DNA of 64,000 bases, taken from the NCBI RefSeq assembly GCF_034190915.1, contig NW_026947500.1, positions 21,512,501-21,576,500 of the forward strand. Reading direction: 5' to 3'. Shown here one piece after another: positions 44,259 through 55,540 of the stretch. Source of the stretch: Cavia porcellus. Its lineage: Eukaryota; Chordata; Mammalia; Rodentia; Caviidae. A program made the position numbers and the translations under genes. Position 1 is the first letter of the stretch; each line of letters begins with the position of its first letter. The notes under the pieces are model-generated. The model was not told the origin of the DNA. It did no database searches and saw only the letters and a list, made by a program, of their open reading frames with translations.

Positions 44259-46985
44259 AGCCCATTTTAAACAACAGACAAAATAAAAATTTCAATGGGT
44301 GAAAGACCCTGAGTCTTAGTGGAGCCTTCACACCATTAAAGGCTAAATAAATCATCATCATCAACGTCTTTCTGGATATTCCTACTAAGGCTAGCTAACG
44401 TGAATATGCAATTTTTGCTCCCTCAATTTAGTTACTCATTCAGATCATCTCTGTTGCCAGCCACCCATTTAATAACTGTGCTGATCTTTGCCAAGAAACT
44501 GCCATGGTCTACACAAGCCAGTGGTGCAGCTGGCAGATCTGGACCAGGGTGGAGGATGAACCCAAGTAGAGTAGCTGCATCTTTCTTGCTCAGTAATGAG
44601 AATGTTGGGAAATACACCTTCTGTAGGTCAAAGAAAGTCTCAGTGACACACAGATTTGGGCAATGACAGAAACAGAAGGACAATGCTCTTCCTTGATTTA
44701 GAAAGGTCTGCTCAAGTGTCTTGGCATGCTTGTCATGAGTGGCCACCACTGATGAATTCTAAGATGGTTGGAACCACATCCTGTTTCTGAAGAATGAGGA
44801 TGAAAAACAAATGAAGAGCTCTTAATTTAACTTTCACTGGGATTCTTTTTTTGCTTGTGTTCCAATTAGGAGTGCTAGACAATTATGCATAATTGATAGT
44901 GTCTAAGAATAACCTTTAGTCCTTGATAAAATGGGTAAAGTGCACTGTGTCATCCCAGGTGATGGAAGCCTAGAGTGAGTTTCTTAAACTAGCAAGAAGG
45001 GTAAATGTAATACTTACTACACTACTGAGAAAAATTTATTTGGCAAATTCCCAGTTATGCAAGAAATGGCTCTTTTTATTTTAGTGACAGAAAACCCAAT
45101 CCTGAATGACTTCAATATAAAGGAAATACACTGAGCTGTGTAAATAAAAACCCAAAGACAAAACTGAGCATCAGGTAAAACATCAAAGTAATGTCAACAG
45201 GCGCAGCTGCATCCTTCCTCTCTTTGATCCACCCTTATTACTTCTCCATATTTGTGCTTTTGCAGTAGCGAAATAGCCCCAGCAAATCCAAACTTACATG
45301 TTTGCAATTCAGTTCCAGTGGACAGTACAAATGTCTCTGTCCTAGAAGTTGTGGCAAGAGTCCCATGTGCTTCATCCATGCCAAATGGATCACATGTGCA
45401 AGAACCAGTTGCTATAGACACAGGAAGATGATGCTGTCATTGGCTAGGGCCTATGTGACATACAGTACTTTCATCTCTGAGCCGAAAGTGGTCCTTGCTC
45501 AAAGCTCTGGACTGCTGATGAGCGAGGACCAACGAATGACATACAAATAAGGGGGGAAGTTGGGGAAGGGTACTCAAGGAAGGACAATTGGAAGAGAAGA
45601 AATGCTAAATATTTTTTCCTGGAGCAAAACCCTCTCCCTTCTCCAAGAAGAGCTTGTCAAAAAGGTGGTCTTCATACACTGTGGGCTCTAAAAATTTTGT
45701 CTTAAAATAGCCCCACGGCCTCAATTGATCAAGTCTTGAAAGCGATATGAGGGAAAGGGCCAGGAAGAGCTTGATAACAAGATCTCTGGATGGCTGACAG
45801 CTCAACTGATTTCTATCATGGTTTATTTCAAGCATCCAACATGGTGGACCTGACTGTTTGTTTGGGAGCAGGTGAGCTGTTAAGAACGCACACTGGGTCC
45901 AGCACATCACTGGCAGGAAGTGATGTTCATAAGGGTTTTTATACATTTATATCTTTTGCATGCTTCTAAAGTAACCAGCAATATCTCTCAAAACTTCCCA
46001 AATTAAGACATAAGTAAAAGTCGAGATGGGGAAGTGGTCAGTTATAAGCAAAGGCTTTATTACAAGTCAAAAAGTATACATATTTTCATGCTTTGGATGA
46101 AAACCATGCAAATAAATCTGTCATCTGGTTGGTCATATAGCTGCATTAAAATAGCCTTCCTTACTACATAAAAATTTAGGGGGAAAAACCAGCAATTATG
46201 TGGCCATCATTGCTTCTGTTACCATGAAACTCTGCATAGTCAAACATTTCTGCACACATGTCCCCCGAGACAGCCCTGACTCCTCAGGGAGGTCTCTCAG
46301 GCTCAAAACTTTCTGGCCACAGAAGACACATCAGTTTGTTGATATTTTTTCTAGACTGCTAATTACAGAACCCTATATTTTCCACGCTGGTGAATGAACA
46401 AAGACAAGGCTCACAGTCAACGCTGCAGCTCAGAACACTGGGGACTTGTGGCGAATGAAGAGATGACCACAATGGTGGAGGCTAACGTAAAACTCTCCCT
46501 GAGCAAACACGATGCAAAGGTTTGGGTTTGCCCTTTGCAGGCAGGCGGCACAACATGTGGAAATGCTACGCCATGCCCATGGGTGGTTCTGGGAATCAGA
46601 ATAAATTGCCTTTTCACATTTTTCTAGAAAACCATCTTTCTATGGCATGACTGGGAGTTCAGGTCTCATCTACTGGACTTAGGCACAGGACTGACTTGTA
46701 ATTCCCTTGGTCCACCTCTTTGTCATGTTGGGACCTGCAGAAGGGACGTTTGCCTGGGAGTAAAAATTAGTTGAGTGTTTGGTAGGAGACACGCCTCATG
46801 CAGAGAGGACTGTTCAAGGTATATAGCCCACCCTCACCCCTTCCAATGAAGGCGGATAGTTTATGAGTTGTCCAAATGTTTGTACCTTTGGCCTTCAGAT
46901 TCCAGAATATAAAATACAGTAAAATTACCAAATTCTGCCCAAATGTTAAGTAGAGCTACATAACTTTTTGAAGTTAAACTGTAGA

Positions 46986-46988
<3 letters not shown>
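44259..46988. other. Unassigned noncoding sequence
   Basis: Includes a reverse frame of 113 codons (45605-45946) and others with no recognisable domain. No repeat recognised over 2.7 kb, one of the longest repeat-free stretches here. Confidence 0.4.

Positions 46989-47016
<28 letters not shown>
46989..47016. repeat. Uninterrupted A28 run
   Basis: A pure run of 28 A. No SINE or LINE body is recognisable upstream, so it may be the tail of an unrecognised retrocopy or a simple slippage expansion. Confidence 0.97.
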
Positions 47017-47017
<1 letters not shown>

Positions 47018-47194
47018 ATAACATATACAAGAATGCCATCTAGGGAAAACTCTGAATTAAAATAGCTTTCACTTATGAAAGCTAAGTATTAATAAGCCTC
47101 TTAGGATGTCAAACTGCCTAATATATCCATCTCAGGTCTCTCAATGAAGTTGGAGTCAGTCTCTAAGTATTTATTAACCGTAATAAACAACTTA

Positions 47195-47420
47195 TGTTTA
47201 TTCCAGACTTCTTCTGTACCGGGCATCAAGCCATGTTTTTTACAAGTGTACTAAAAAGGATGGTCAAAATAGCTTCACCTTCCCAGCAATTTCAGTCTAT
47301 TTTATAGACAAAAAAACTGAGGCTGAAAAATCTTCTGCGATTAAACAAAAGGTCATAAATCTAGTACATGTCAGAGTCAGAGACTGAAGTCTGAGCTCTT
47401 AATTATAGTGAATTTCCAGC
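47195..47420 (-). repeat. MIR-type SINE, reverse orientation
   Basis: TTCTGTACCGGGCATCAAGCC, TTTTATAGACAAAAAAACTGAGGCTG and CAGAGTCAGAGACTGAAGTCTGAGCTC follow the reversed MIR order. Confidence 0.7.
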
Positions 47421-47494
47421 TCAGATTCCAAAACCTGCAAAATACAAAGAAAGAGAAAGAATGCCGAGAAAATATTTGGTGCCAGTACAGCTAT

Positions 47495-47607
47495 AAACAT
47501 GCAGATGAGGGTCTGGGATATAGCTCAAGGGTAGAACACTTGCTTAGCGTGCATTAGGCCCTGAGTTCAATCCTCAGGACTGCAAACAAAAAATAAAAAC
47601 ATACAGA
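47495..47607 (+). mobile_element. ID-type SINE (older type) with 11 bp target duplication
   Basis: The body (about 47506-47596) reads GGGTCTGGGATATAGCTCAAGGGTAGAACACTTGC...CCTGAGTTCAATCC with an A-rich tail. AAACATGCAGA (47495-47505) and AAACATACAGA (47597-47607) flank it with one mismatch. Its GTAGAAC D-arm differs from the young GGCATAAG type. Confidence 0.88.
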
Positions 47608-49075
47608 CAACCTCAGCCTCTGAATTTAGAATACTATTACTGCTGCTAATACTAATTATTATTATTATTATATTTGTATAGCATGTTAGAATTTCCATGT
47701 TGACATCATGACAGTTTTCATCATTCACAATCTGGAAAGCAGGAGAAAAAAATCTGTGATTCTCATTTTACAAACAAAAGTGAAAGCTCAGTCAATGTTT
47801 TATGAAAACAGATCATTTGGTTAATCCATCTCTCTAGTCTCTGGAAAATATGAAAATGTTTATAGTTAATTTTGTAGTCTAAGAGAGTTTACTGCCAAAA
47901 TCAGACTCAAAAAAGGAATGTTACGTACAAATCTCACGAATCTAAATCAAATACTTCCAAATAAACATATGTATGGAAATTCCAAATAAAGTATTTAGAA
48001 ATATAATCCAGCAGACTATAAATAATTGTTCACCGTGATTCCTCAGGATATCTCCCAAGAATTCAAGGATAGTTCAAGAGAAGGAACTTTCTCAACACAA
48101 TATAGCATATCTCCAAAATCAAGTAGAAAACTAACTACAACATCAGCTTCCTAAAAAGATATTTGAAAAGTATCAGTGACCATTTCTGATAAGTTAGGAG
48201 AAAAAAAATCCATGAAGCAACCACTCAGTGCCCAGCACTGTGTCTTGTATTACGCAGGTACTTTTGGACCCAGAACATACAATCTAAAATTAGAGAAGAA
48301 CAGGAGCTGTTTGGGCCCACATTTTTTGGGAATAAAACTCACAATGGAGTGCTGAGCTATTTCCCTAGCCCTGGGCCCCTTTTTAATCAAATCTGGAGAG
48401 GCACGTGAATTGCATTTCTGACACATGTACACAGTTCATTTGTATGGGAAGCCTTAAGCTAACGGGTTACCACTTTGCTCAGCTCCTCCTTTCATGACCC
48501 CTGGTGCAAGAAAGCATCCAGCATGATTTTAGACTCTTTGCAGATGGTGATCAGATCAGGCTAAATTCTAATAGCCACAACAAATGGGTGCTCATCCGTG
48601 TTTCATGTCTTGGTGAAAGCCCAATCAACTCTTACTGGAGGCAGGACAAGCATTCTCCACTGTCATTGTCACTAAAGTCTAAAGTTAGGGATGGCAGAGA
48701 AAATGGCAATGACAAATTTCCTTCCCTGATGGAGAGTGGAAGTACCTCCCACCAGGTGACATGGCTCTTCCACGCCGTAGTATCTTCCTTTCACCACAAA
48801 ACAAGGGTGGAAGCCCCACCCTCAACTCCAATCTCATCATCATAGCTGTGCCTCAGAGCAACCAGCCAGGCCCCAGGGGTAGATGACCAGAGCCACATTA
48901 TCTACACATGTGCTGCAGCGTTGGCATGAATTGGAATCCACAATCTTATACATAGATACTTTACACTAAAGTCTGTAAATAAAACAAGTCATTTTGTCAT
49001 TCCTTCCTGGGATTAGGAATTGGAGGGGGGGGGTCTTAAGGGGTCTGCAGTGGGGCTTGCGTTCCCCAAGTTATC
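47608..49075. other. Unassigned sequence with a worn reverse ID fragment
   Basis: At about 48310-48385, TTTTGGGAATAAAACTCACAATG...TGAGCTATTTCCCTAGCCC looks like a worn reversed ID element. The 113-codon frame at 48504-48845 has no known domain. The rest is unassigned. Confidence 0.4.
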
Positions 49076-49505
49076 TGTTGTCCATTTCTATAACAAAAGT
49101 ACCTGGAACTGAGTGATGATGAACAAGGGCTGATTTATTTCATTGTCTTGGAGTCTGAAAGTGCAGAATTGAGAAGCCCCCTTTATTAATGCTCTGGTGA
49201 ATTCCTTCCTTGTGAATGCCATCATGGGAGGACAGAAAGCAAGAGGAAGAGACCATGAGGCAAAAGATCACAGAGGAAGACCACAGCACAGAGAGAGAAT
49301 GGTCTTGCACTTTTATAAGAACCTTCCCATGAGCAGTACAAGGGTCCCATGAGAACTACATTAATCCCTTCCAAGGGCATCACCTAATAAGCTAATTATC
49401 TTGCACGAAGCTCCACCTCTTAAAGCTTCCACTGTCTTAATATTGCCACACGGGGACCATGCTATCAATATAAGAACCTTCGGGGATACATTAAAACCAT
49501 CTTCA
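49076..49505 (-). mobile_element. MaLR-type LTR, reverse orientation, about 430 bp
   Basis: Plus-strand ends read TGTTGTCC...CATCTTCA. On the reverse strand it has CCCCGAAGGTTCTTATATTG, AAGAGGTGGAGCTTCG, CTTGGAAGGGATTAATGTAG, CATGATGGCATTCAC, an AATAAATCAGCCCTTG block and a GGACAACA end, the order of a MaLR LTR. A target duplication could not be fixed. Confidence 0.72.
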
Positions 49506-50689
49506 GACTGCAGCATCCTCTTAGGACGCTAGTGAGCTCAATAAAATATTGAAGAACTGGGATAATCCCAACCCTAACCTAACCCTCCCACTGGGCCTCA
49601 CCTTTTCAGCAGCATCATGTTGGGGACGAAGCTTTCAACTTACAATCCTTTGGGAATGGCTTAAGGCCCAAACCATGAAATTAAATGCTCTAAATCATCT
49701 GGATAAAAAATCATCTGGGATAAAAGGGATTACGATCCCACTCACATGTACAGTCTTTCATTCACACAGTTAGTTTCTTCCTTAGCCTTCCAGGAGCTGT
49801 ACAAAAGCAGCCATTAAGCAGAGCTGCACACTCATCCACACCTCTAACGAATACTGGACACCTACCATCACGCCTACTCAGGCAGGCTCTCCGCGGACAG
49901 AGAGGACCCAGGGGAAGAGAGGGCATCTCTGATGTGGATAACCAGCAGAAAAACTAACAACTCTCATGTGGTGGAATAATTTGTTATTGAATGAGAAACA
50001 AGAGAATTGTTAAATGTGTCTGGGTAGAGGACAGGAGTTGTCCAGGGATGAAGATGCATGCAAGGGAGAGCAACAAAGATCACCCTGAGTTAATCTCTTG
50101 AGTGAGGAGCAGGGGCCCATCAAGAAGAAGTCTCTCTTCTGAAGAGAGGACCCTGGTTGCTGTGTTCTAATCAAGAGCAAATGCACTGTGCAGAAAGGGC
50201 AGCGAAGGATCCATAACGATCTTGGAGAGGGAAGATGGCTCGGGATTTGGGAAACAGGGTTACAAGTGATGCAAACAGGCTACGAAGTCTAGGAAAAGTT
50301 GGTTCATCAAAAGTTTGTTGTTTCATCGTTTTTTGTTCTCAGAAGAGCAACTGGCCTGCTGGTATACACTGACTGCACCGGTGACGGTAGCTGGGCAGAG
50401 CACAGAGCACCTTCCACCCTCTCTTCCTGTCCCTCGGGTCTTTGGCGTCAATAAAATATTTGAAGAGTTGGGATGTAGCTTAGCAGTAGGGCAGCAGCAC
50501 AAAACAATAAATACACAGAACATTTGAGATCAACATTGCACACGGAGCTCTTTCAAAAATCACGTCAGAAATAAAGAAAGGAGAAATGGAAGAGACCTTT
50601 CACGCCATGTCCAGGAAAGTAATGAATTCTCTTTAGACTGCACAATTATTCATAAATTTGGTGTTGAGCTTTTTGCTTTCATCTTTCTG
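49506..50689. other. Unassigned noncoding sequence
   Basis: No repeat or coding signal recognised. Confidence 0.4.
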
Positions 50690-50995
50690 TTAGTTTCTGT
50701 CCAATTTTAAGACACTTGAATTTGACCCAGTAATTCCACTTGCTTATGGCAAATAATTTATGATAAAATGCATTTAAAACAGCCAATGAATAAGAGAAAT
50801 GAGAAATGCTCAAATAAATTATACCATCATCTGGATAGGATGATATGCCATCATTTGAAAATTATCTTCCCTTTAAAGAAAAGAAAAACAGATGATAACA
50901 TGAGGAAAATAAAATTTACAAATTACCTACCACTTTTGCAACATCAAAGCCTCCCCCCCCCAAAAGACTGGAAATCAATGGCGTGGGGTTAATGG
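50690..50995 (+). repeat. Old L1 3'-end fragment
   Basis: GAATTTGACCCAGTAATTCCACTTG is the 'gacccagcaattccactcc' block of the L1 3' end, followed by CAAATAATTTATGATAAAATGC. The rest is diverged. Confidence 0.65.
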
Positions 50996-52419
50996 TAATT
51001 ATCTCTAGCCAGTGAAACTACAGACGAGTTGTATTTTCTTCTCCATACTTATCATTTCCTGTTTTTTGGCAGTTGACCTTATAAACCTCATAATTAGAGA
51101 AATATCTTAAATTTTTAACTAACTGAGTAATAAAGATATATATGTATATTCAAAACTCTATTTGCAAAACAAGTTCTGGAATTCTGAAAACAAAAACTCT
51201 CTGCGATTCTGTAACCCTCATGCTAGGTTTCTATATGCAATACTAATCAATCCATAGTATTGATCAGGCCATGACATACACCATTAGGACAAAAGTCCTC
51301 CTGCTTGCATTTGCCCAGGGTTGAGGATTCCCAGCACATTGTGGTGACTGATGGCAGTAATATTGGATGCCACCTTACATCCCTTGAGTAGTGAGGAAAT
51401 CGTCACATTCAGAACAGGCAGCGTGAATTCTCTGTACAAAATGGACTTTTAAATGTTTCAATTTACCAGACTAAACACAGACTTGCAAAACCTAAGAGGT
51501 GGCCTCAGCACACCTACAGGTCCCTGCCTAAAACAGCAACACTGCCTCTGCAGTTCTTTGGTAAGACCACAGGACATTTTAGGACTTAGTTGACAAAGAA
51601 AGCTTTTAGGGAGCTAAAGACTAAGTGGGAATTGTTCAGGGAAGGGGGTTAGAAATGTGAGGGCGTAAAACTGAATGGAGGAAGAAGAAAAGGGCAGAGA
51701 AGAAAAATGGTTATTATCCGGTAGAGAAACTACTTCACATGGTAGAATCAGCTTGAGGAAAAAAATTAAAAAGGCATATCACAAATAAAAATGACAGAAA
51801 TCGATACCAGAGGCCAAAAGAATCAAGACCCCTAAGTATGAACCAGGAGTGGAATGGTTTTCTCAGAAATCAATAAAAATTAGAATAAAATTCCATGCAC
51901 TGAAGTTAATTTATTAACCTCTAAAATCCCTTATCCATAATGAAATTTATGGCACTGGCTGACTTTTCATGGAGTTGCTGGGGCCAGGCACAATCAAAGC
52001 TGACTTTCTCTTGGGAGCTGGGAGCCTTGACCAGGACCAGAGAAAGACACAGAAAGCTAAAGCCCCAGGGCAGAAGGGTTGATCCCAGCTCTCCCCCGGA
52101 GGAGGTCAAACATCTGGCAGCTGCAGCTGGCCCCAAACAGAGGGCAGGGGCAGCAAGGCCACCTGCAGTTGGTTAAGTTGTGCCTCCCAAGGAGAAGGCA
52201 CCTGGACAGAGGGGTCTGTAGTTTGGAGACAGCTCCAGGGAACCACAGTGCACAGTCACGGAAAGACAAGGACCACAGCTTCGCGCGGGAAACAGCATCT
52301 TCCTTCTCAGAAATCTCAGTGGAAGATCTGAAATCCGACTACCAGACTGTTGGTCTCATTTTAAACAAAACATGTTCTCATTATATTCTCTATGCCAATA
52401 GCCTTTCCTTCAGTTAAAA
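50996..52419. other. Unassigned noncoding sequence
   Basis: The right part (51950-52300) is GC-richer, with overlapping frames on both strands and no known domain. Confidence 0.4.
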
Positions 52420-52488
52420 AAGAAGAAGAAGAAGAAGAAGAAGAAGAAGAAGAAGAAGAAGAAGAAGAAGAAGAAGAAGAAGAAGAAA
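52420..52488. repeat. (GAA)23 microsatellite
   Basis: Sixty-nine bases of uninterrupted AGA/GAA triplets. Such tracts can form triplex DNA. The reversed frame reads poly-leucine and is not a gene. Confidence 0.98.
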
Positions 52489-52499
52489 TAAAATCATCT

Positions 52500-52940
52500 G
52501 ACTGATTTTTAAATTAAGTTTATTGGGACCTTTTAGGTATGTATAAAGGTCACGTGTATTATAGGGAATTTGTACCAGTACATGATATAGCTTGATTCTC
52601 TTTTTCCCCATTCCCCTACCCTCCAGCCAATCCCTCCTCCCCTCCTAATTTACAAAAACTTTGCTTCTGGGGCTGGGGATTTAGCTCAGCGGCATAAGGG
52701 CCTGCCTTGCAAGCAGGCAGTCATGAGTTCGATCCCCGGTACCGATAAAAAAAGGAAAAAGACAAAAAAACAAAACAAAACAAAACAAAAAAAAAACCTT
52801 TCCTTCCATGTTTCCTGCCTTTCTCATCAATTTTTCCTTTTCTCTTCTTTCCTCTTCCTCTCACCCCTCCCTAGTTCCCTTCTCATTCCATATTTTATTT
52901 TTAATAATTTTCAAATTCACAAATTTCTTACATCATAAAT
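52500..52940 (-). repeat. L1 3' UTR-like repeat, reverse, split by a SINE
   Basis: Reverse-strand reading gives a polypurine stretch (GGAGGAGGGATTGGCTGGAGGG), AGAGAATCAAGCTATATC, ATGTACTGGTACAAATTCCC and CCCAATAAACTTAATTT. This resembles the 43795-43965 element. A young ID SINE interrupts it at 52669-52798; sequence from 52799 to about 52940 continues the pyrimidine-rich part. Confidence 0.5.
52669..52798 (+). mobile_element. Young ID-type SINE
   Basis: This is the best preserved copy. It starts GGGGCTGGGGATTTAGCTCAG, then GGCATAAGGGCCTGCC, TTGCAAGCAGGC and GTTCGATCCCCGGTACCGAT, with A box and B box intact. GCCTGC and GCAGGC pair as a perfect stem around the loop CTTGCAA, a tRNA-like anticodon arm with TGC (alanine). 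The tail is GGAAAAAGAC followed by a long CAAAA-rich tract. Confidence 0.93.
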
Positions 52941-53769
52941 TTTGATGATCTTGGATGCTTCCAATCCCCTCATCCTCACCCCAAGCCTGTTTCTCCCCCA
53001 TCGCTGGCCCCTTGCGCCATATGCTGGTCCCCTAGCAGCCCTGAGCACCCGTCTCCTGCATTGGTGGCACTCCGCTCTCTGGTACGGAGACCCACGCTCC
53101 AGGGCGTTATGCCCGCCCCACTCACAGCCCTCTAAAGGTTCGCCATTTAGTTCCTCCCTGGTACTTGCTCTTGACAAAGGAAGCTGGCCCTTGCAATGTG
53201 ACACTCCTTCTCCAGGGGCAGCCTGCCCCCAGCAAGGGGGTCCCAGAGCCTGGCCCCAGGGCTGACCCTAGAGAGCTCTGAAGCTTTCCCAATTCTGGAG
53301 TCTGGGGAGGGGAGCAGGAACCGGGTTAGCAGTGGTGGCAGCACAGCGGCTCTCTCCTTCCTCTCCCCTGAGCACCTGCTGGTCGCAAGATCCGCTCAGG
53401 GTCTCCATCCTGAGAGCCTGACCTGGCACACGCATCAGACCCCAACTCTGCCCTGTCATGGGGTCCCAGAGGAAAAAGGCCCAGGTGTCATCAGGGAGGT
53501 CATCCACAGGACAGGGTATGACGTTCTCAGCAGAGCCATGAGGATCAGTGAGGGGCCCAGAAGTAGTAACTGGGTGGCCATCAAAGAAGAATAATAGAGA
53601 AGTGAAAACTCCTAAAAATGTAATAAAAAATGAAAAATATTCTTTAGCAATGGATTCTCAGTTTAGGTGAATTTAATTTTAAAAAATGAGCATTCACTAC
53701 AGCAAGACTTTATTGTGTTTCCCAATCCAGCTCTATTAAAAGATTTTTGGGGTGTGTGTATTTGTGTGT
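52941..53769. other. GC-rich unassigned block (about 52960-53560)
   Basis: About 600 bp is clearly richer in G+C than the rest of the window, with frames of up to 107 codons on both strands and no recognisable domain or repeat. CpG is not abundant enough to call a CpG island by eye. Confidence 0.45.
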
Positions 53770-53932
53770 GTTGTTGTTGTTGTTGTTATTGTTTATCTTT
53801 TTGAGACAAGGCCTCCCTATGCAGTCCAAGCTACCCTTGAGCTCATTTTGCAGCCCAGGCTGGTCTCGAACTCACTGCAGTCCTCTTGCCTCAACCTCCC
53901 AAGTGCTGGGATTACAAGTGTGCACCACCAAA
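53770..53932 (-). repeat. B1-type SINE, reverse orientation, well preserved
   Basis: A (TTG)n stretch, then ATCTTTTTGAGACAAGGCCTCC, GCAGCCCAGGCTGGTCTCGAAC, CCTCAACCTCCCAAGTGCTGG and GATTACAAGTGTGCACCACC, read as reversed B1. Confidence 0.95.
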
Positions 53933-54334
53933 AGTATCTTGTAGACCTAAGAGGTATTCAGTGAGGATCTACTGTATATAAGATGGTGTGCTAGCTCAGC
54001 ATAACACCAAAACGGGCAGTTAACAAAATAACAACTCATACTTCCGGCATATTAGATTGGTCACATGGTACTGATTCATTCAAAAATCAAATTTACTGAA
54101 TCAACACATTGCTCTGGGATCTGATAAACAAAATCACAACAATGCAATCGGCACATAGCTCACCAAATTGTCTTTCAGGCATTTTTTAAAATACAACCCA
54201 TGTATATCAGGGATCCCCAAAAGAGAAAGCTATCTACTAAGCTCTCTTTTACCTCCCATCAAATTTGCTTTTGGTTTTATTTTATACTGTTTTTTATAAA
54301 GCTCCTTCTTTTATTTATTTCTAAGCTTTTGATT
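53933..54334. other. Unassigned AT-rich noncoding sequence
   Basis: Nothing recognised. Confidence 0.4.
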
Positions 54335-54414
54335 GGGGGGGGCCAGGGATTGAACTCATGACCTCATGATTACCAAGCAAGTGCTTAAACCACTGAACTG
54401 AATCCCTAGCCCCT
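54335..54414 (-). repeat. ID-type SINE, reverse orientation
   Basis: CCAGGGATTGAACTCATGACCTC, AAGCAAGTGCTTAAACCACTGAACTGAATCCCTAGCCCC is a reversed ID element. Confidence 0.88.
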
Positions 54415-55440
54415 TCCTTACATTTATATTAAAATATTGGAACTTGATTTTAAGGTCAAATGTTAGATGTTTAAAAGAGGGAGTTACACTTTCATAAAAG
54501 TCCCAGTGTTTAAGAATGACCAATTGGCAGTATCCAGTATAGCAAGACAGCCACGCAGGGTCTTACGGGGAATGTCCATTCCTGGAACTGTTTTTTCAAT
54601 GCCATCATTTCTGATTGCACTGCCAAACGATGTTCAGTATCTGCTCATCATTCAGTGAAACAGAATCTCTTTGAGTGTCTGCCACATCCAAGATTGTGAA
54701 ACACTTGAGAATGCCAGAGAACTAGGACTCTTGGAGGATATGACACAGACACTGAAATATGGGGTGACAGAAACCCAGCTCTCCAGATAGTGCTGAAATG
54801 TCGTGGGTGCCTCTGCCCACTGAGAAGGAACTCCCTGAAAAACACAAACAGAAGTAACTACATTTTTTCTTATATTCGTCACCTGATTTCAGGAGAGAAT
54901 ATTTTAAATTTGTGCCCCGCAGGAAACATTTTAGGAGAGGGCTGCCAATCTTTGTTAATTGCAAAGTAAACAGAGCTTTCCAGCAGAACTGGGGCCTGCC
55001 CTGGTGTTATGTGCTCCTCTTCTGAGCATGCACATTCGCTCTGGTCTCCAGGCTGAGCTTAAACTGGAGAGAGAAATGCAAGATGAGGTGGAAAGGGAGA
55101 AAGTGGCCAGGCGTCAACTGAAAACATGCACTTCATTCTAGGCAGGAAAACAGGCTTCAGTAATGTTTAGTGTGTAGAAAGCAGACCACGATGTAATTGA
55201 ATTAGAAGTCAGCAGCAAAGAGGTGTTTTTAAAGTAACCACCTAGAAAATACCTATTAGAAATTAAGCACATTTTCTGTATAATACAGATTTTTTTTAAA
55301 AGGAAGGAACAATTGGGGAACTAGAAAATCTTTCAACCTTAAAAATACAAGCTTAACATGTCAAAAAATTGTAGGATGCAATTGATACATTCCTGGCAGA
55401 GAAACAAATTCCCTTCAATGGCCTACTACAATACAAAAAC
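54415..55440. other. Unassigned AT-rich noncoding sequence
   Basis: Several short reverse frames at 54648-54964 overlap in different phases; no gene. Confidence 0.4.
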
Positions 55441-55540
55441 AGCCAGAGATACAGCTCAGTGGCACAGGGCCTGCCCGGCAAGCATGAGATCGTGAGTTTG
55501 ATTCCCAGCACACACACACACACAAACACACAAAGTTTAC
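55441..55540 (+). repeat. ID-type SINE, forward
   Basis: GCCAGAGATACAGCTCAGTGG, CACAGGGCCTGCCCGGCAAGC and GTGAGTTTGATTCCCAGCAC, then a CA-rich tail. It is intermediate between the young GGCATAAG type and older copies. Confidence 0.85.

Noticed and set aside
45605..45946. 113-codon reverse frame in a repeat-free stretch
   Set aside because: Composition is ordinary, with no domain, splice context or conserved motif that I can see. Left as unassigned sequence.
52414..52611. Poly-leucine reverse frame
   Set aside because: It is the translation of the (GAA)23 microsatellite.
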